Source: Clostridiales bacterium (GTDB lineage: Bacteria; Bacillota; Clostridia; Christensenellales; CAG-138). Taken from it: 5,800 bases of DNA. The notes beneath the pieces were generated by a model, which saw nothing but the letters and a program-made list of their open reading frames with translations, was not told the DNA's origin and did not search any database. Both the position numbers and the translations under genes were made by a program. Location of the stretch: the NCBI GenBank assembly GCA_009783775.1, contig WRCT01000121.1, positions 1 to 5,800 of the forward strand, written 5' to 3'. Positions 5,800 through 5,800 of the stretch are shown piece after piece (within the stretch, counting starts at the first letter, position 1; the number at the start of each line of letters is the position of its first letter).

Positions 5800-5800
5800 G

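Overview
The window is a compact stretch of bacterial chromosome with every supported gene on the minus strand, so transcription runs from high to low coordinates. Coding DNA is GC-rich, and the promoter and leader regions are AT-rich. The TM287/TM288-type heterodimeric ABC exporter and the Cys-rich zinc-ribbon protein resemble families common in anaerobic Bacillota (Clostridia). I infer a moderately GC-rich clostridial genome; no marker gene here proves it.

Right half, 5799 to 2921: a run of poorly characterised genes. The tail of an unidentified CDS (5758-5799) is followed, with gaps of only 9 and 10 bases, by a 250-residue multi-zinc-ribbon protein (4996-5748) and a 239-residue zinc-ribbon protein with a two-helix membrane hairpin (4266-4985). 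In both cases the ribosome binding site overlaps or abuts the upstream stop codon. After a 178-base spacer filled by nested inverted repeats comes a 388-residue protein (2921-4087). It looks like serial PH-like beta domains with no enzymatic motif. Together these suggest a membrane-associated, non-enzymatic module of unknown function.

Middle, 2760 to 2920: an intergenic region with one copy of a 46-base palindromic repeat and then a near-consensus sigma-70 promoter. The promoter overlaps short palindromes that could be operators. A second copy of the same repeat lies in frame inside the 388-residue gene, where it encodes about 16 extra residues. A paired substitution keeps the hairpin stem in both copies. 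This is the most interesting structural observation in the window.

Left half, 2759 to 1: a two-gene ABC exporter operon. The first gene (996-2759) is the subunit with a degenerate ATPase site (Asp in place of the catalytic Glu, Gln in place of the H-loop His). The second (1-999, cut by the window edge before its ATPase domain) is the partner subunit. The genes overlap by four bases (ATGA), as expected for a stoichiometric heterodimer. There are no RNA genes, CRISPR arrays or insertion-sequence transposases.
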